This document shows, one piece after another, positions 1 through 5,932 of a stretch of DNA of 5,932 bases (position 1 is its first letter; each line of letters begins with the position of its first letter). Position numbers and translations under genes: made by a program. The stretch comes from JBDREC01 sp043820105 [NCBI: Pseudomonadota bacterium] (GTDB lineage Bacteria > Bdellovibrionota_F > JAHFAK01): positions 1-5,932 of the forward strand of contig JBDREC010000106.1 in the NCBI GenBank assembly GCA_043820105.1, written 5' to 3'. The notes below the pieces were generated by a model. It saw only the letters and a list, made by a program, of their open reading frames with translations. It was not told where the DNA came from and searched no databases.

Positions 1-158
1 GGGAATACAATAAGCCTTTAATAATAAAATATTTTTATTGCTTGAATAAGGAGTGTGGGCATTAGCTTTTTGAAAAAGAGGTTTTGTAATGTTTTTTATG
101 TGCCCGATCTATTGTTTAGGTATTCAAATTGGAGTTGATCCATATATTATTAATAAAA

Positions 159-323
159 TCACTTTACCGTTAACACGAGCCCTATGGCTACACCATAAAT
201 TGTACTTATCCATGGATTTGATGTAAGAGGACAAGTGCCTGTTGAACAACCGATAAAGCGATAATATGCATATCCCAAAATACCGCCCAATAAAACACCA
301 AGAATTATTTTAAAAGATATCAT
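159..323 (-). CDS. 54-aa DUF6132-like small membrane protein, copy 1
   Basis: I translated this short gene by hand from the minus strand. It starts with ATG at 323, is preceded by GGAG with a short spacer, and ends in TGA at 159-161. The 54-residue product has two hydrophobic segments, about residues 6-21 (IILGVLLGGILGYAYY) and 39-53 (ISTIYGVAIGLVLTV). Between them is a polar loop with Cys26 and Cys31 in the form GCSTGTCP, then TSNPW. This pattern (glycine-rich helix, GC-x4-CP loop, second helix) matches my memory of the DUF6132 family, whose function is unknown; no search was run. The paired cysteines could form a disulphide or bind a metal, but that is inference. A paralogue at 3908-4072 differs at only residues 4, 12, 28 and 30, which is strong evidence that both are real genes. 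The large gene at 584 is divergent from it. Confidence 0.85.
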   Translation of the reverse strand: MISFKIILGVLLGGILGYAYYRFIGCSTGTCPLTSNPWISTIYGVAIGLVLTVK

Positions 324-340
324 GAAATACTCCAATGATT

Positions 341-378
341 ATTTTATATACACTTATCCATTTATCTCCATATGTCAA
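341..378 (-). promoter_or_regulatory. promoter region of small membrane gene copy 1
   Basis: Reading the minus strand, a perfect TTGACA (-35 type) lies at 378-373, about 50 bases before the ATG. The 24-base block from 378 to 355, beginning TTGACATAT and ending ATGGATA, is repeated upstream of the paralogue with 21 of 24 bases the same. That is higher than the identity of the coding sequences. The -10 element is unclear here: TAAGTG sits at 16-base spacing and TATAAA lies further down at a 24-base spacing. The block may therefore be a promoter plus an operator rather than a simple sigma-70 site. Confidence 0.55.
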
Positions 379-411
379 TTCTTTTTTCAAAAAATACCCG
401 CATTAATGGCC

Positions 412-429
412 GGTTCGGACCCTAGAACC
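412..429. repeat. short inverted repeat GGTTC/GAACC
   Basis: GGTTC at 412-416 and GAACC at 425-429 can pair around an 8-base loop, in the divergent intergenic region. No T-tract follows closely on either strand, so a terminator is not supported. It lies upstream of both divergent promoters and could be a weak operator or chance. Confidence 0.2.
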
Positions 430-504
430 TTTACTTATCACTAAAACTTTTACACTTTAACATAAAAAAAACCCGCGACCCCAACGCAACACCTTAAATT
501 CATT

Positions 505-537
505 GGCTTTTGCCGAACATACGCTTGGGCATAAGCC
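505..537. promoter_or_regulatory. inverted repeat (possible operator) at promoter of the large gene
   Basis: The arms GGCTTTTGCC (505-514) and GGCATAAGCC (528-537) are reverse complements except for one central mismatch, with a 13-base spacer. The repeat ends 6 bases before TATAAT at 544-549, so it covers the position of the -35 element. A dimeric regulator bound there would block or contact RNA polymerase. It could also form a hairpin in DNA, but it lies before the likely transcription start and so is probably not in the mRNA. Confidence 0.5.
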
Positions 538-549
538 TTGCTATATAAT
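521..549 (+). promoter_or_regulatory. probable promoter of the large gene
   Basis: A perfect -10 TATAAT lies at 544-549, 34 bases before the start codon. At 17-base spacing the -35 position (521-526) reads ACGCTT, a poor match to TTGACA, and it falls inside the inverted repeat. A weak -35 overlapped by a palindrome suggests activator-dependent or repressible transcription. The start codon is supported by AGGG at 573-576, seven bases upstream of the ATG at 584. Confidence 0.5.
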
Positions 550-583
550 AAAACTACTGCTTTTTAAGGGATAGGGTTCTAAA

Positions 584-3500
584 ATGATTAAAACTTGCTT
601 AAAATCTATTACTTTTTTATTAATATTCATTAATTTATATGCAATTCAAGATCAAGGAAGCCCGGAAAACACACAAAATCTTATAAGTGAAATAACTCAA
701 CCCTTTAGTGAACAAAGCGTTGACAGACATGTTTTGCTTGCTCTAAGTGAAAATCATGCAATGGAATTGATGTCTTATGGTTTGATGGAAGAAGCTTCGA
801 GCATTTTGGAATATATTTCTATTCTTTATGACGAGCAAAATGATTATGAAGGGCAAACATTTGCCCTGGCAAGATCCGGCTTCTGTGCTGGAGATTTTGA
901 TAAAGCCCTGGCCTATTTATATCAAATTCCAGACTCTTCTGAACTTAGTACATTTAAAAAGGAATTAATCACTCAAATTACCCAGGCTAAAAATCATGCT
1001 AAAATTCAAAAACAAAATTTCCCTTTAATTGCTTCCCTTGAATTAATGCGCCTCAAAGCCCTTGATGAACTAGGTTTTTATAAATGGACAGAAAAAGAAA
1101 TAAAATCAAATGAACCTGAAATGAATTACAAAACCCTTAAGGCCCACATAATTCAAAAGGGTATTGATGAAATAATAATAAAAATCGCCCAAGGTGCTTA
1201 CAATAACCTTGAAACAGCATTTGAAAATTTTGCAAGCTTTACCTCCATCAAAGAAGGCTATGGAATAGAAAATGAACATGACTTGCCCTGGACAGTAATT
1301 GGAGATCAATTATATTATGGTGTAAAAAGAGCCATCACTGGTGACTTAAGGGCAATGACTGGTGACGAATTAAAGGATATGCTAATTGATCTTGAGGTTG
1401 ATGTTAAAGGTTTTATTGCATTATCAAATATAACTGATACCAGAAAAAGAGAAAACTGGTTATATGAATATGTAAAAGAAATAAGAAGTGACAGATTTTA
1501 TTTTGGAAGCTATCCATTTGTCACAGTAATCAATATCTTAAAAGCTTTAATTGAATCCAAAAATCCATATACAAGAAACAATGCAAAAATTCTTTATGAT
1601 AAAGTAAGTGGAAATCGTTCTTTTTCAGGATTTTCAGATGCAGAGTTCAATACCTTGTTAAAAGAAGGCACAAAAGAAGCGATTCCCATGGTCTTGGCCA
1701 TGATAGTAGCCTCCCCTGCTGCCGCAATGGCAAGAGGCATAACAGCAGCAGCCGTTATTACTGAAAGCTATGAACTTGTAAGAATTGGATCTGCTGCAGC
1801 TAAATCCTCCAGGCTTTTATGGGCAGGTTCTAAGGCTAGCAAAGCAGGCCTTTTGGCCCAAAGCCTTGCATTCTCAACAGAAGTAGTGGTCTTTTATGTT
1901 GCAAATCAGGTTTTTCGAAAAATTTTAATAGGAAGTGATATTGAAATGTCTATTTCAGGTGTCTTACATACTGCCTTATTCCTTGGGGGCCTAAAAACAG
2001 TTATGAAGTTTTGGTCAAAGAGTTTTGGAGCATTACTAAAAACAATTAGTGAAAAAGCCCCCATATATAAGCCTATCCTTGGAGTAATAAATAGCTCAGG
2101 AGTTTTCTATGCTGAACTTGCTTCCTTTGTTTTACTAGGAAGACTTGGTGAATTATTGAATCTTGCTCCAAAACAGGATCTTTCTTTCAGGCAGGAAATC
2201 TTTTTAGCGGGAATGACTCTTACACAGCTTAGATTAGCAATGTCAGCTGGAAAATTAAGCACCAAATATTTTGGTGAAGTTGAATTTGCAAAACAAAGAC
2301 TTGATGCCACAGAAGACATGTTAAAACAAAACAAATTAAGAGGCCTTATAAGAAGTGAAGCTGAATTTCATGAAAGTTTAGATATTATTAGCTCCACAAG
2401 ATCATATCTTGATTCAATTGGACGACTCCTTGACCCTAAATATCAACTTGCCTATGAAAGTGCAAATGCAGGCTCATCAAGCCAAAACCCTCAAAACCCT
2501 GGATCAGGCCAAGTTTCAGAAATGGGACTAGTTGATTTTGTTAAAAGAAACATTGGGCTAGGTGGAACTAAAGCTCAAAAGGATCAATCTTCAGATAAAG
2601 GCAACGAAAGCAGAACCACACCTCAAGCAAGAGCAACCATAGAAATGCTTGAGCTAAGCAGTGATCCTGTTAATAGCAATTTGGTAATTACACGTCAGTC
2701 AAAACTTTCAGGCGTTGATATGACAGGTTCGACTCTTTCAGAAGCTTCTGTAACAATAGATAAAACATCTTTTGGATATAATATTGAATCAGGTCACAAC
2801 CAAGCTGGCTGGGTTTACTATAGAACAGCTAGAGGTGGAAAAAATAAAGTTAATTCAAATACTCTTTTAGAACCAGGAACAGAGGTTCAAATAGGTGGCT
2901 TCTGGTTTAGACTGCCTGCTTTAAAAAGCGGAATTCGTGGTGCTCAAATTGATGGCTCAAATGGAAACCCAAAAGTTTTAGATGCCCTAAACCGCCTTTA
3001 TCCTGGAGAAGAAATCATCCTAGGAAGAGATATGAATTTTGGTGGTCTAGACCTTAGCAAACCATCGGTTAGCACACAACATGCCAAGTTGTATAGAGCT
3101 CCAGACGGACAACTGTATATAATGGATCTTGGTTCAACAAATGGGACTTTTATCAGAACTTTTCACTCGAATTTTTCACGAATTCGAGCCCATCAATGGT
3201 ATCCTTTATCTGCGGGATTTGAAGTTTCATTTGGTCTTGTGGGTTTTACAACTCCTGCAAGAAGGCCTAATCATCCACTTAGTCACAGAGGATTTCCCAA
3301 AGGAAGCAGCTCTGACACAGTCTACATTGAAAAGGGAGCAAGCCCCCATCACCCTAAAGTTATTTATAAAAATGACTTAGGAATAAAATTTATTACAGAT
3401 AGTGAAATAAAGAGAGTAAACCTTCACAGAGAAGACTTAACTTTTAAACATTTAGACATGAATTATGGAGTAACTCTTGATGGAAAGTTTGTTATTCCTC

Positions 3501-3904
3501 AACTTGGATTCAGAGGCTGTGTTGCTGCTTGCGCATCAATGCTAGCCATGGATTATGGTAAAGGCCCAGACATGAGATATTGGCGTGAGACCAATTTATC
3601 TAACCATGAATCAGCTGCAGGTATTCTTGGAAGGTTGGGTATTAATACAAGAATAATTCCTTTAGAAGGCAACAATTCTCAAAGAGCCCATAACTTAGAA
3701 CTATTATTACAGCAATATGGCTCAACAATGCTTAGCATAGGTGGAGAACTTGGTGGCCATATGATAATCATAGATTATTTTTCACCATCTCAAAACACAG
3801 CAATCATAAGAGATCCCCACCATGGCTGGTCAATCACAACAACAGCTGAGGCAATCACTCAAAGAGGGATAGGTGATATTTTAGTTGTTGAATCTGTTTT
3901 ATAA
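584..3904 (+). CDS. secreted multidomain protein: helical region, hydrophobic core, FHA domain, C-terminal papain/C39-like cysteine peptidase
   Basis: The protein has 1106 residues. Residues 1-20 form a signal peptide (Lys3, Lys7, hydrophobic ITFLLIFINL, likely cut after LYA). Residues about 45-125 look TPR-like; further helices run to about 360. Residues about 366-560 contain several hydrophobic Ala/Gly-rich stretches. About 627-683 is a Ser/Gln/Gly/Asn then Lys-rich linker. About 684-780 resembles a degenerate FHA domain. A canonical FHA domain follows at about 800-888, with Gly814-Arg815, Ser830-x-x-His833 and Asp848-x-GSTNGT; FHA domains normally bind phosphothreonine. The last 140 or so residues match the papain/C39-like peptidase pattern: Gln973 six residues before Cys979 (CVAACASML), His1059 in GGHMIII and Asp1077 in RDP. 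All four catalytic positions are present. The start is supported by AGGG seven bases upstream. The substrate is unknown; an exported effector or processing protease is inferred from the architecture. No adjacent gene in the same direction is close enough to be its operon partner. Confidence 0.85.
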   Translation: MIKTCLKSITFLLIFINLYAIQDQGSPENTQNLISEITQPFSEQSVDRHVLLALSENHAMELMSYGLMEEASSILEYISILYDEQNDYEGQTFALARSGFCAGDFDKALAYLYQIPDSSELSTFKKELITQITQAKNHAKIQKQNFPLIASLELMRLKALDELGFYKWTEKEIKSNEPEMNYKTLKAHIIQKGIDEIIIKIAQGAYNNLETAFENFASFTSIKEGYGIENEHDLPWTVIGDQLYYGVKRAITGDLRAMTGDELKDMLIDLEVDVKGFIALSNITDTRKRENWLYEYVKEIRSDRFYFGSYPFVTVINILKALIESKNPYTRNNAKILYDKVSGNRSFSGFSDAEFNTLLKEGTKEAIPMVLAMIVASPAAAMARGITAAAVITESYELVRIGSAAAKSSRLLWAGSKASKAGLLAQSLAFSTEVVVFYVANQVFRKILIGSDIEMSISGVLHTALFLGGLKTVMKFWSKSFGALLKTISEKAPIYKPILGVINSSGVFYAELASFVLLGRLGELLNLAPKQDLSFRQEIFLAGMTLTQLRLAMSAGKLSTKYFGEVEFAKQRLDATEDMLKQNKLRGLIRSEAEFHESLDIISSTRSYLDSIGRLLDPKYQLAYESANAGSSSQNPQNPGSGQVSEMGLVDFVKRNIGLGGTKAQKDQSSDKGNESRTTPQARATIEMLELSSDPVNSNLVITRQSKLSGVDMTGSTLSEASVTIDKTSFGYNIESGHNQAGWVYYRTARGGKNKVNSNTLLEPGTEVQIGGFWFRLPALKSGIRGAQIDGSNGNPKVLDALNRLYPGEEIILGRDMNFGGLDLSKPSVSTQHAKLYRAPDGQLYIMDLGSTNGTFIRTFHSNFSRIRAHQWYPLSAGFEVSFGLVGFTTPARRPNHPLSHRGFPKGSSSDTVYIEKGASPHHPKVIYKNDLGIKFITDSEIKRVNLHREDLTFKHLDMNYGVTLDGKFVIPQLGFRGCVAACASMLAMDYGKGPDMRYWRETNLSNHESAAGILGRLGINTRIIPLEGNNSQRAHNLELLLQQYGSTMLSIGGELGGHMIIIDYFSPSQNTAIIRDPHHGWSITTTAEAITQRGIGDILVVESVL

Positions 3905-3907
3905 GCA

Positions 3908-4072
3908 TCATTTCACAGTCAAAACAAGCCCAATAGCTACACCATAAATTGTACTAATCCAAGGATTTGATGTCAAAGGACAAGCTCCACTAGAACAACC
4001 AATAAATCTATAATACGCATAACCCAAAATTCCACCAAACAACACACCCAAAATAATCTTTAAAGAAATCAT
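3908..4072 (-). CDS. 54-aa DUF6132-like small membrane protein, copy 2
   Basis: This is a hand-translated minus-strand gene with ATG at 4072, a strong AAGGAG six bases upstream, and TGA at 3908-3910. The product is a paralogue of the protein at 159-323: 50 of 54 residues are identical, with changes F4L, L12F, T28S and T30A. It has the same layout, a glycine-rich first helix, a loop with Cys26 and Cys31 (GCSSGACP) and a second helix ending VLTVK. The coding sequences differ at 33 of 165 bases, nearly all synonymous, so the protein has been held by selection after an old duplication. The gene converges on the large gene with three bases between stop codons, so the transcripts probably overlap at their 3' ends. 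Its function is unknown; assignment to DUF6132 is from memory of the family pattern. Confidence 0.87.
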   Translation of the reverse strand: MISLKIILGVLFGGILGYAYYRFIGCSSGACPLTSNPWISTIYGVAIGLVLTVK

Positions 4073-4098
4073 TAAATACTCCTTATGAATTTATTATA

Positions 4099-4126
4099 TA
4101 TATATCCATCTATTTCTATATGTCAA
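4099..4126 (-). promoter_or_regulatory. promoter region of small membrane gene copy 2
   Basis: On the minus strand TTGACA lies at 4126-4121, and TATATA follows at 16-base spacing (4104-4099) within an alternating TA run. This is a better sigma-70-type promoter than the equivalent block before copy 1. The 24 bases from 4126 match the copy 1 block at 21 positions. The distance from TTGACA to the ATG is almost the same in both copies. Confidence 0.6.
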
Positions 4127-4179
4127 TAACTTAAATACAAATAAGGATCATCTGTCTTTCTTTTCTCAATTAAACTTTA

Positions 4180-4419
4180 TTAAAACTTAAAAATCAGACC
4201 ACAATTGCAATCGATTATCATACAAGCTATATTCCAGCGCAAGTGATCATAAAACTTGCATTTCAGCAGAGTGACAATTTTTGTTGCTTTTTGCTTTTGA
4301 CATGCTTCTGAAATTCTTATTTTCCAACAATATTCAACAATTAGAAAACCAAGCATTGCAGTGAAGATACCCAAATAGCAAATATTATTATTATTTTTAC
4401 GTTTTTTGCTAAATATAAC
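4180..4419 (-). other. doubtful small Cys-rich membrane ORF without a clear start
   Basis: The minus-strand frame is open from just after a TAG at 4422-4420 to TAA at 4180. Its translation looks somewhat protein-like: a basic stretch (SKKRKNNNN), one hydrophobic segment (LGIFTAMLGFLIVEYCW) and a tail with several cysteines ending near IDCNCGLIFKF. The problem is the start. The first usable codon is TTG at 4374, after the basic stretch, or an ATG six codons further in; neither has a ribosome-binding site. It may be a decayed gene that lost its ATG, or an open frame by chance. I recognise no family. Confidence 0.2.
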
Positions 4420-4470
4420 CTAAACATAGCAAAACTGCCTGCAATAAGTATGCCTTTTCATACTTTTTCA

Positions 4471-4499
4471 TTGATCTTTCTATGAGTTTAATATATTCT
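4471..4499 (+). promoter_or_regulatory. weak promoter candidate for the ATPase gene
   Basis: TTGATC at 4471-4476 and TATTCT at 4494-4499 are spaced by 17 bases; each matches the sigma-70 consensus at four of six positions. They lie about 47 bases before the ATPase start codon. In such AT-rich DNA similar pairs occur by chance. Confidence 0.3.
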
Positions 4500-4545
4500 T
4501 ATGTATTAAAGGTGCCAATGTCAAAACAACATGCTTGAGGTTTAA

Positions 4546-5874
4546 ATGAAACGTAAAATATATGATAAATTAAAATACTGGAAAAATTCAAAAACTAGAA
4601 AACCTTTAATTATCCAGGGAGCCAGACAGGTTGGCAAAAGTTATATTTTAAATGAGTTTGGCAAAAATGAATTTAAAAACCATTATAACTTTAATTTTGA
4701 AAAAGATAAAAAATTAAAAAGCATTTTCGAAGAAAGTTTTGATCCTGATAGAATCATCAAAGATCTAAGTTTTTATTTGCAAAAACCAATTATTCAAAAT
4801 GAAGATTTAATAATATTTGACGAAATTCAGGAATGTCCTAAGGCTATCACTAGCTTAAAATATTTTTCTGAAGAAAAACCAAATCTTGCTATTTGTTGCG
4901 CAGGATCCCTTATTGGAGTCACATTATCAAAAGAATCTTTTCCTGTTGGCAAGGTAAATTTTCTGAATTTATACCCAATGGATTTTGAAGAATTTATTTT
5001 AGCATCAAATAATGAAATAACAATTAACACATTTTATTCCTTTCTAAATAAAGAAAATATTTCTGGTTTGATGCATTCTCACCTCTGGGACCAATTAACT
5101 CAGTATTTTGTTATAGGTGGAATGCCTCAGGTAATCTCAAACTATATGCTCAGTGATGAAGATCCATTATTAAAATTTAATTCAGCCAGAACTCTTCAGA
5201 AAGATATTATGAATTCATACTTCAAAGATTTTGCAAAGCATGCAGGTAAAACAAATTCAATGCACATTGCTCAAACATTTGAAAATGTTCCTGTCCAGTT
5301 GGCAAAAACCATAGACGATTCTACTTCAAGATTCAAATTTAAAGGTGTTTTGGAAAATAAAAGAAGTTATAATGAGCTGCAAGGGCCCATCTCCTGGCTT
5401 TCAAAAGCAGGCTTAGCTTTAAAAGTAAAAATATGCAATAAAGCTCAAATTCCATTTAAAGCATTTTCAAAAGATAATATTTTTAAGTTATTTTTATTTG
5501 ATACCGGTTTACTTGGTGCTATGCTTGAAATTCCAACAAATTCATTGATCAATCAAGACTATGGAATGACTAAAGGTTTTTTTGCTGAAAATTTTATTGC
5601 CCAGGAATTATCCGCGAACCTGGACAAGGAAATATACTCTTGGTCTGAAAGAAATTCTGAAATTGAATTTTTACTTGAATTTAATTCCAAAATCATTCCG
5701 CTTGAAGTTAAATCAGGAACAAGAACTCAAGCTAAAAGCTTAAGCGAATATATAAAAAAATATTCACCGGAAATTGCAATTAAACTATCTAACAATCCTC
5801 CAAATTATAATAACAAGAATATCATTAAAAATCTGCCACTATACTCAGGAGGTAATTTAACTAAATTTCTATAA
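4546..5874 (+). CDS. AAA_14/DUF4143-type ATP-binding protein
   Basis: The 442-residue protein starts at an ATG with GAGG five bases upstream. The N-terminal AAA_14 ATPase part shows a Walker A motif GARQVGKS (25-32), a Walker B motif LIIFDE (88-93) followed by IQECP, a sensor-like CCAGSLIG (117-124) and the family segment VGKVNFLNLYPMDFEEF (134-150). A linker contains GGMPQV (191-196). The C-terminal DUF4143 part includes GFFAENF (344-350) and ends in a PD-(D/E)xK-like core, SEIEFLLEF (371-379) then LEVKSG (386-391). Relatives usually have Asp where Glu374 stands. Length and domain order are normal, so the gene looks intact. These ATPases are very common in bacteria and archaea, often as solitary genes; their role is poorly defined, and a nuclease activity is only suggested by the fold. 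The upstream neighbour is on the opposite strand, so the gene is probably transcribed alone. Confidence 0.92.
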   Translation: MKRKIYDKLKYWKNSKTRKPLIIQGARQVGKSYILNEFGKNEFKNHYNFNFEKDKKLKSIFEESFDPDRIIKDLSFYLQKPIIQNEDLIIFDEIQECPKAITSLKYFSEEKPNLAICCAGSLIGVTLSKESFPVGKVNFLNLYPMDFEEFILASNNEITINTFYSFLNKENISGLMHSHLWDQLTQYFVIGGMPQVISNYMLSDEDPLLKFNSARTLQKDIMNSYFKDFAKHAGKTNSMHIAQTFENVPVQLAKTIDDSTSRFKFKGVLENKRSYNELQGPISWLSKAGLALKVKICNKAQIPFKAFSKDNIFKLFLFDTGLLGAMLEIPTNSLINQDYGMTKGFFAENFIAQELSANLDKEIYSWSERNSEIEFLLEFNSKIIPLEVKSGTRTQAKSLSEYIKKYSPEIAIKLSNNPPNYNNKNIIKNLPLYSGGNLTKFL

Positions 5875-5893
5875 ACATAAAATCTCCTTAATT

Positions 5894-5923
5894 AAAAAAC
5901 ATTCCGGCAGGCAAACACCAATG
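5894..5923 (-). terminator. weak possible terminator for a gene beyond the right edge
   Basis: Reading the minus strand, CATTGG (5923-5918) can pair with CC and AATG (ending at 5900) with a two-base bulge, followed directly by six T (5899-5894). This could end a leftward transcript entering from outside the window. An alternative pairing, AGGCA/TGCCT (5926-5922 with 5913-5909), competes with it and lies nine bases from the T run. The stems are short. Confidence 0.25.
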
Positions 5924-5932
5924 CCTCAACGC

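Larger units (their letters stand above)
4127..4545. other. gene-poor intergenic stretch
   Basis: These 419 bases separate the second small membrane gene from the ATPase and contain no gene I can support well. The contents I can name are one doubtful small minus-strand reading frame (4180-4419), a short ATT/AAT run near 4383-4395, and a weak promoter candidate just before the ATPase. No similarity to the region upstream of copy 1 is visible beyond the promoter block. I saw no tRNA-like or riboswitch-like folding by eye. Confidence 0.5.

Noticed and set aside
57-114. GGGCA/TGCCC pairing around a CTTTTTGAAAAAG palindrome, as a terminator for the copy 1 small gene.
   Set aside because: The outer stem is five bases with a very long loop, the inner palindrome has a one-base loop, and no T run follows in the right place.
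46-138. Open plus-strand frame with a GTG start next to AAGGAG, about 27 codons.
   Set aside because: The ribosome-like site touches the start codon with no spacer, and the peptide is short with no recognisable pattern.
1106-1309. Minus-strand open frame inside the large gene.
   Set aside because: It is the reverse shadow of a well-supported coding region, with no ribosome site and no recognisable motif.
3129-3380. Plus-strand open frame in another frame across the FHA domain.
   Set aside because: The overlapping frame encodes a clear FHA motif, so this one is a shadow.
159-4072. The small paralogues as terminal repeats of a mobile element.
   Set aside because: They are direct copies of coding genes with scattered synonymous changes; there is no transposase, no target duplication and no sharp repeat ends beyond gene plus promoter.
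4484-4537. Short plus-strand frame of about 18 codons ending just before the ATPase, as a leader peptide.
   Set aside because: There is no ribosome site before it and no run of regulatory codons or attenuator hairpin after it.
5858-5888. Minus-strand AAGGAG followed by ATG near the end of the ATPase gene.
   Set aside because: The frame stops after five codons, so the ribosome-like site is most likely chance.

Overview
The window is AT-rich DNA with Gram-negative-style translation signals (AAGGAG/GAGG ribosome sites, ATG starts). It holds four supported genes. Two are large: a predicted secreted multidomain protein and an AAA-family ATPase. Two are near-identical genes for 54-residue membrane proteins. 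Low GC together with a very large secreted helical/FHA protein would fit a Bdellovibrionota or other deltaproteobacteria-like lineage. That is a weak guess from general flavour, because no marker gene is present. There are no rRNA or tRNA genes, no CRISPR array and no recognisable transposase.

Layout. Bases 1-158 hold nothing I can support. At 159-323 (minus) is the first small membrane protein (DUF6132-like, C-x4-C-P loop). Its promoter region points away from the divergent large gene, whose own upstream region carries a 10-bp-arm inverted repeat just before a perfect TATAAT. The large gene (584-3904, plus) encodes 1106 residues: a signal peptide, a helical/TPR-like region, a long hydrophobic Ala/Gly-rich core, a flexible linker, a degenerate FHA-like region, a canonical FHA domain and a C-terminal papain/C39-like cysteine peptidase with Gln-Cys-His-Asp in place. 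Only three bases beyond its stop, and convergent with it, lies the second small membrane gene (3908-4072, minus), a paralogue of the first. A mostly empty 470-base stretch follows, with one doubtful small reading frame on the minus strand. The AAA_14/DUF4143-type ATPase (4546-5874, plus) follows, and a weak possible minus-strand terminator lies at the right edge.

How the parts may fit together. The large protein is the centrepiece. It looks like an exported protein pairing a phosphothreonine-binding module with a C-terminal protease, an arrangement that suggests an effector or processing enzyme. The two small membrane paralogues bracket it on the opposite strand and share 50 of 54 residues but only about 80% of coding bases. 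This means an old duplication kept under protein-level selection, with a shared upstream promoter block. Whether they work with the large protein is inference only. The ATPase belongs to a widespread family often seen as solitary, variably present genes and need not be part of the same system.
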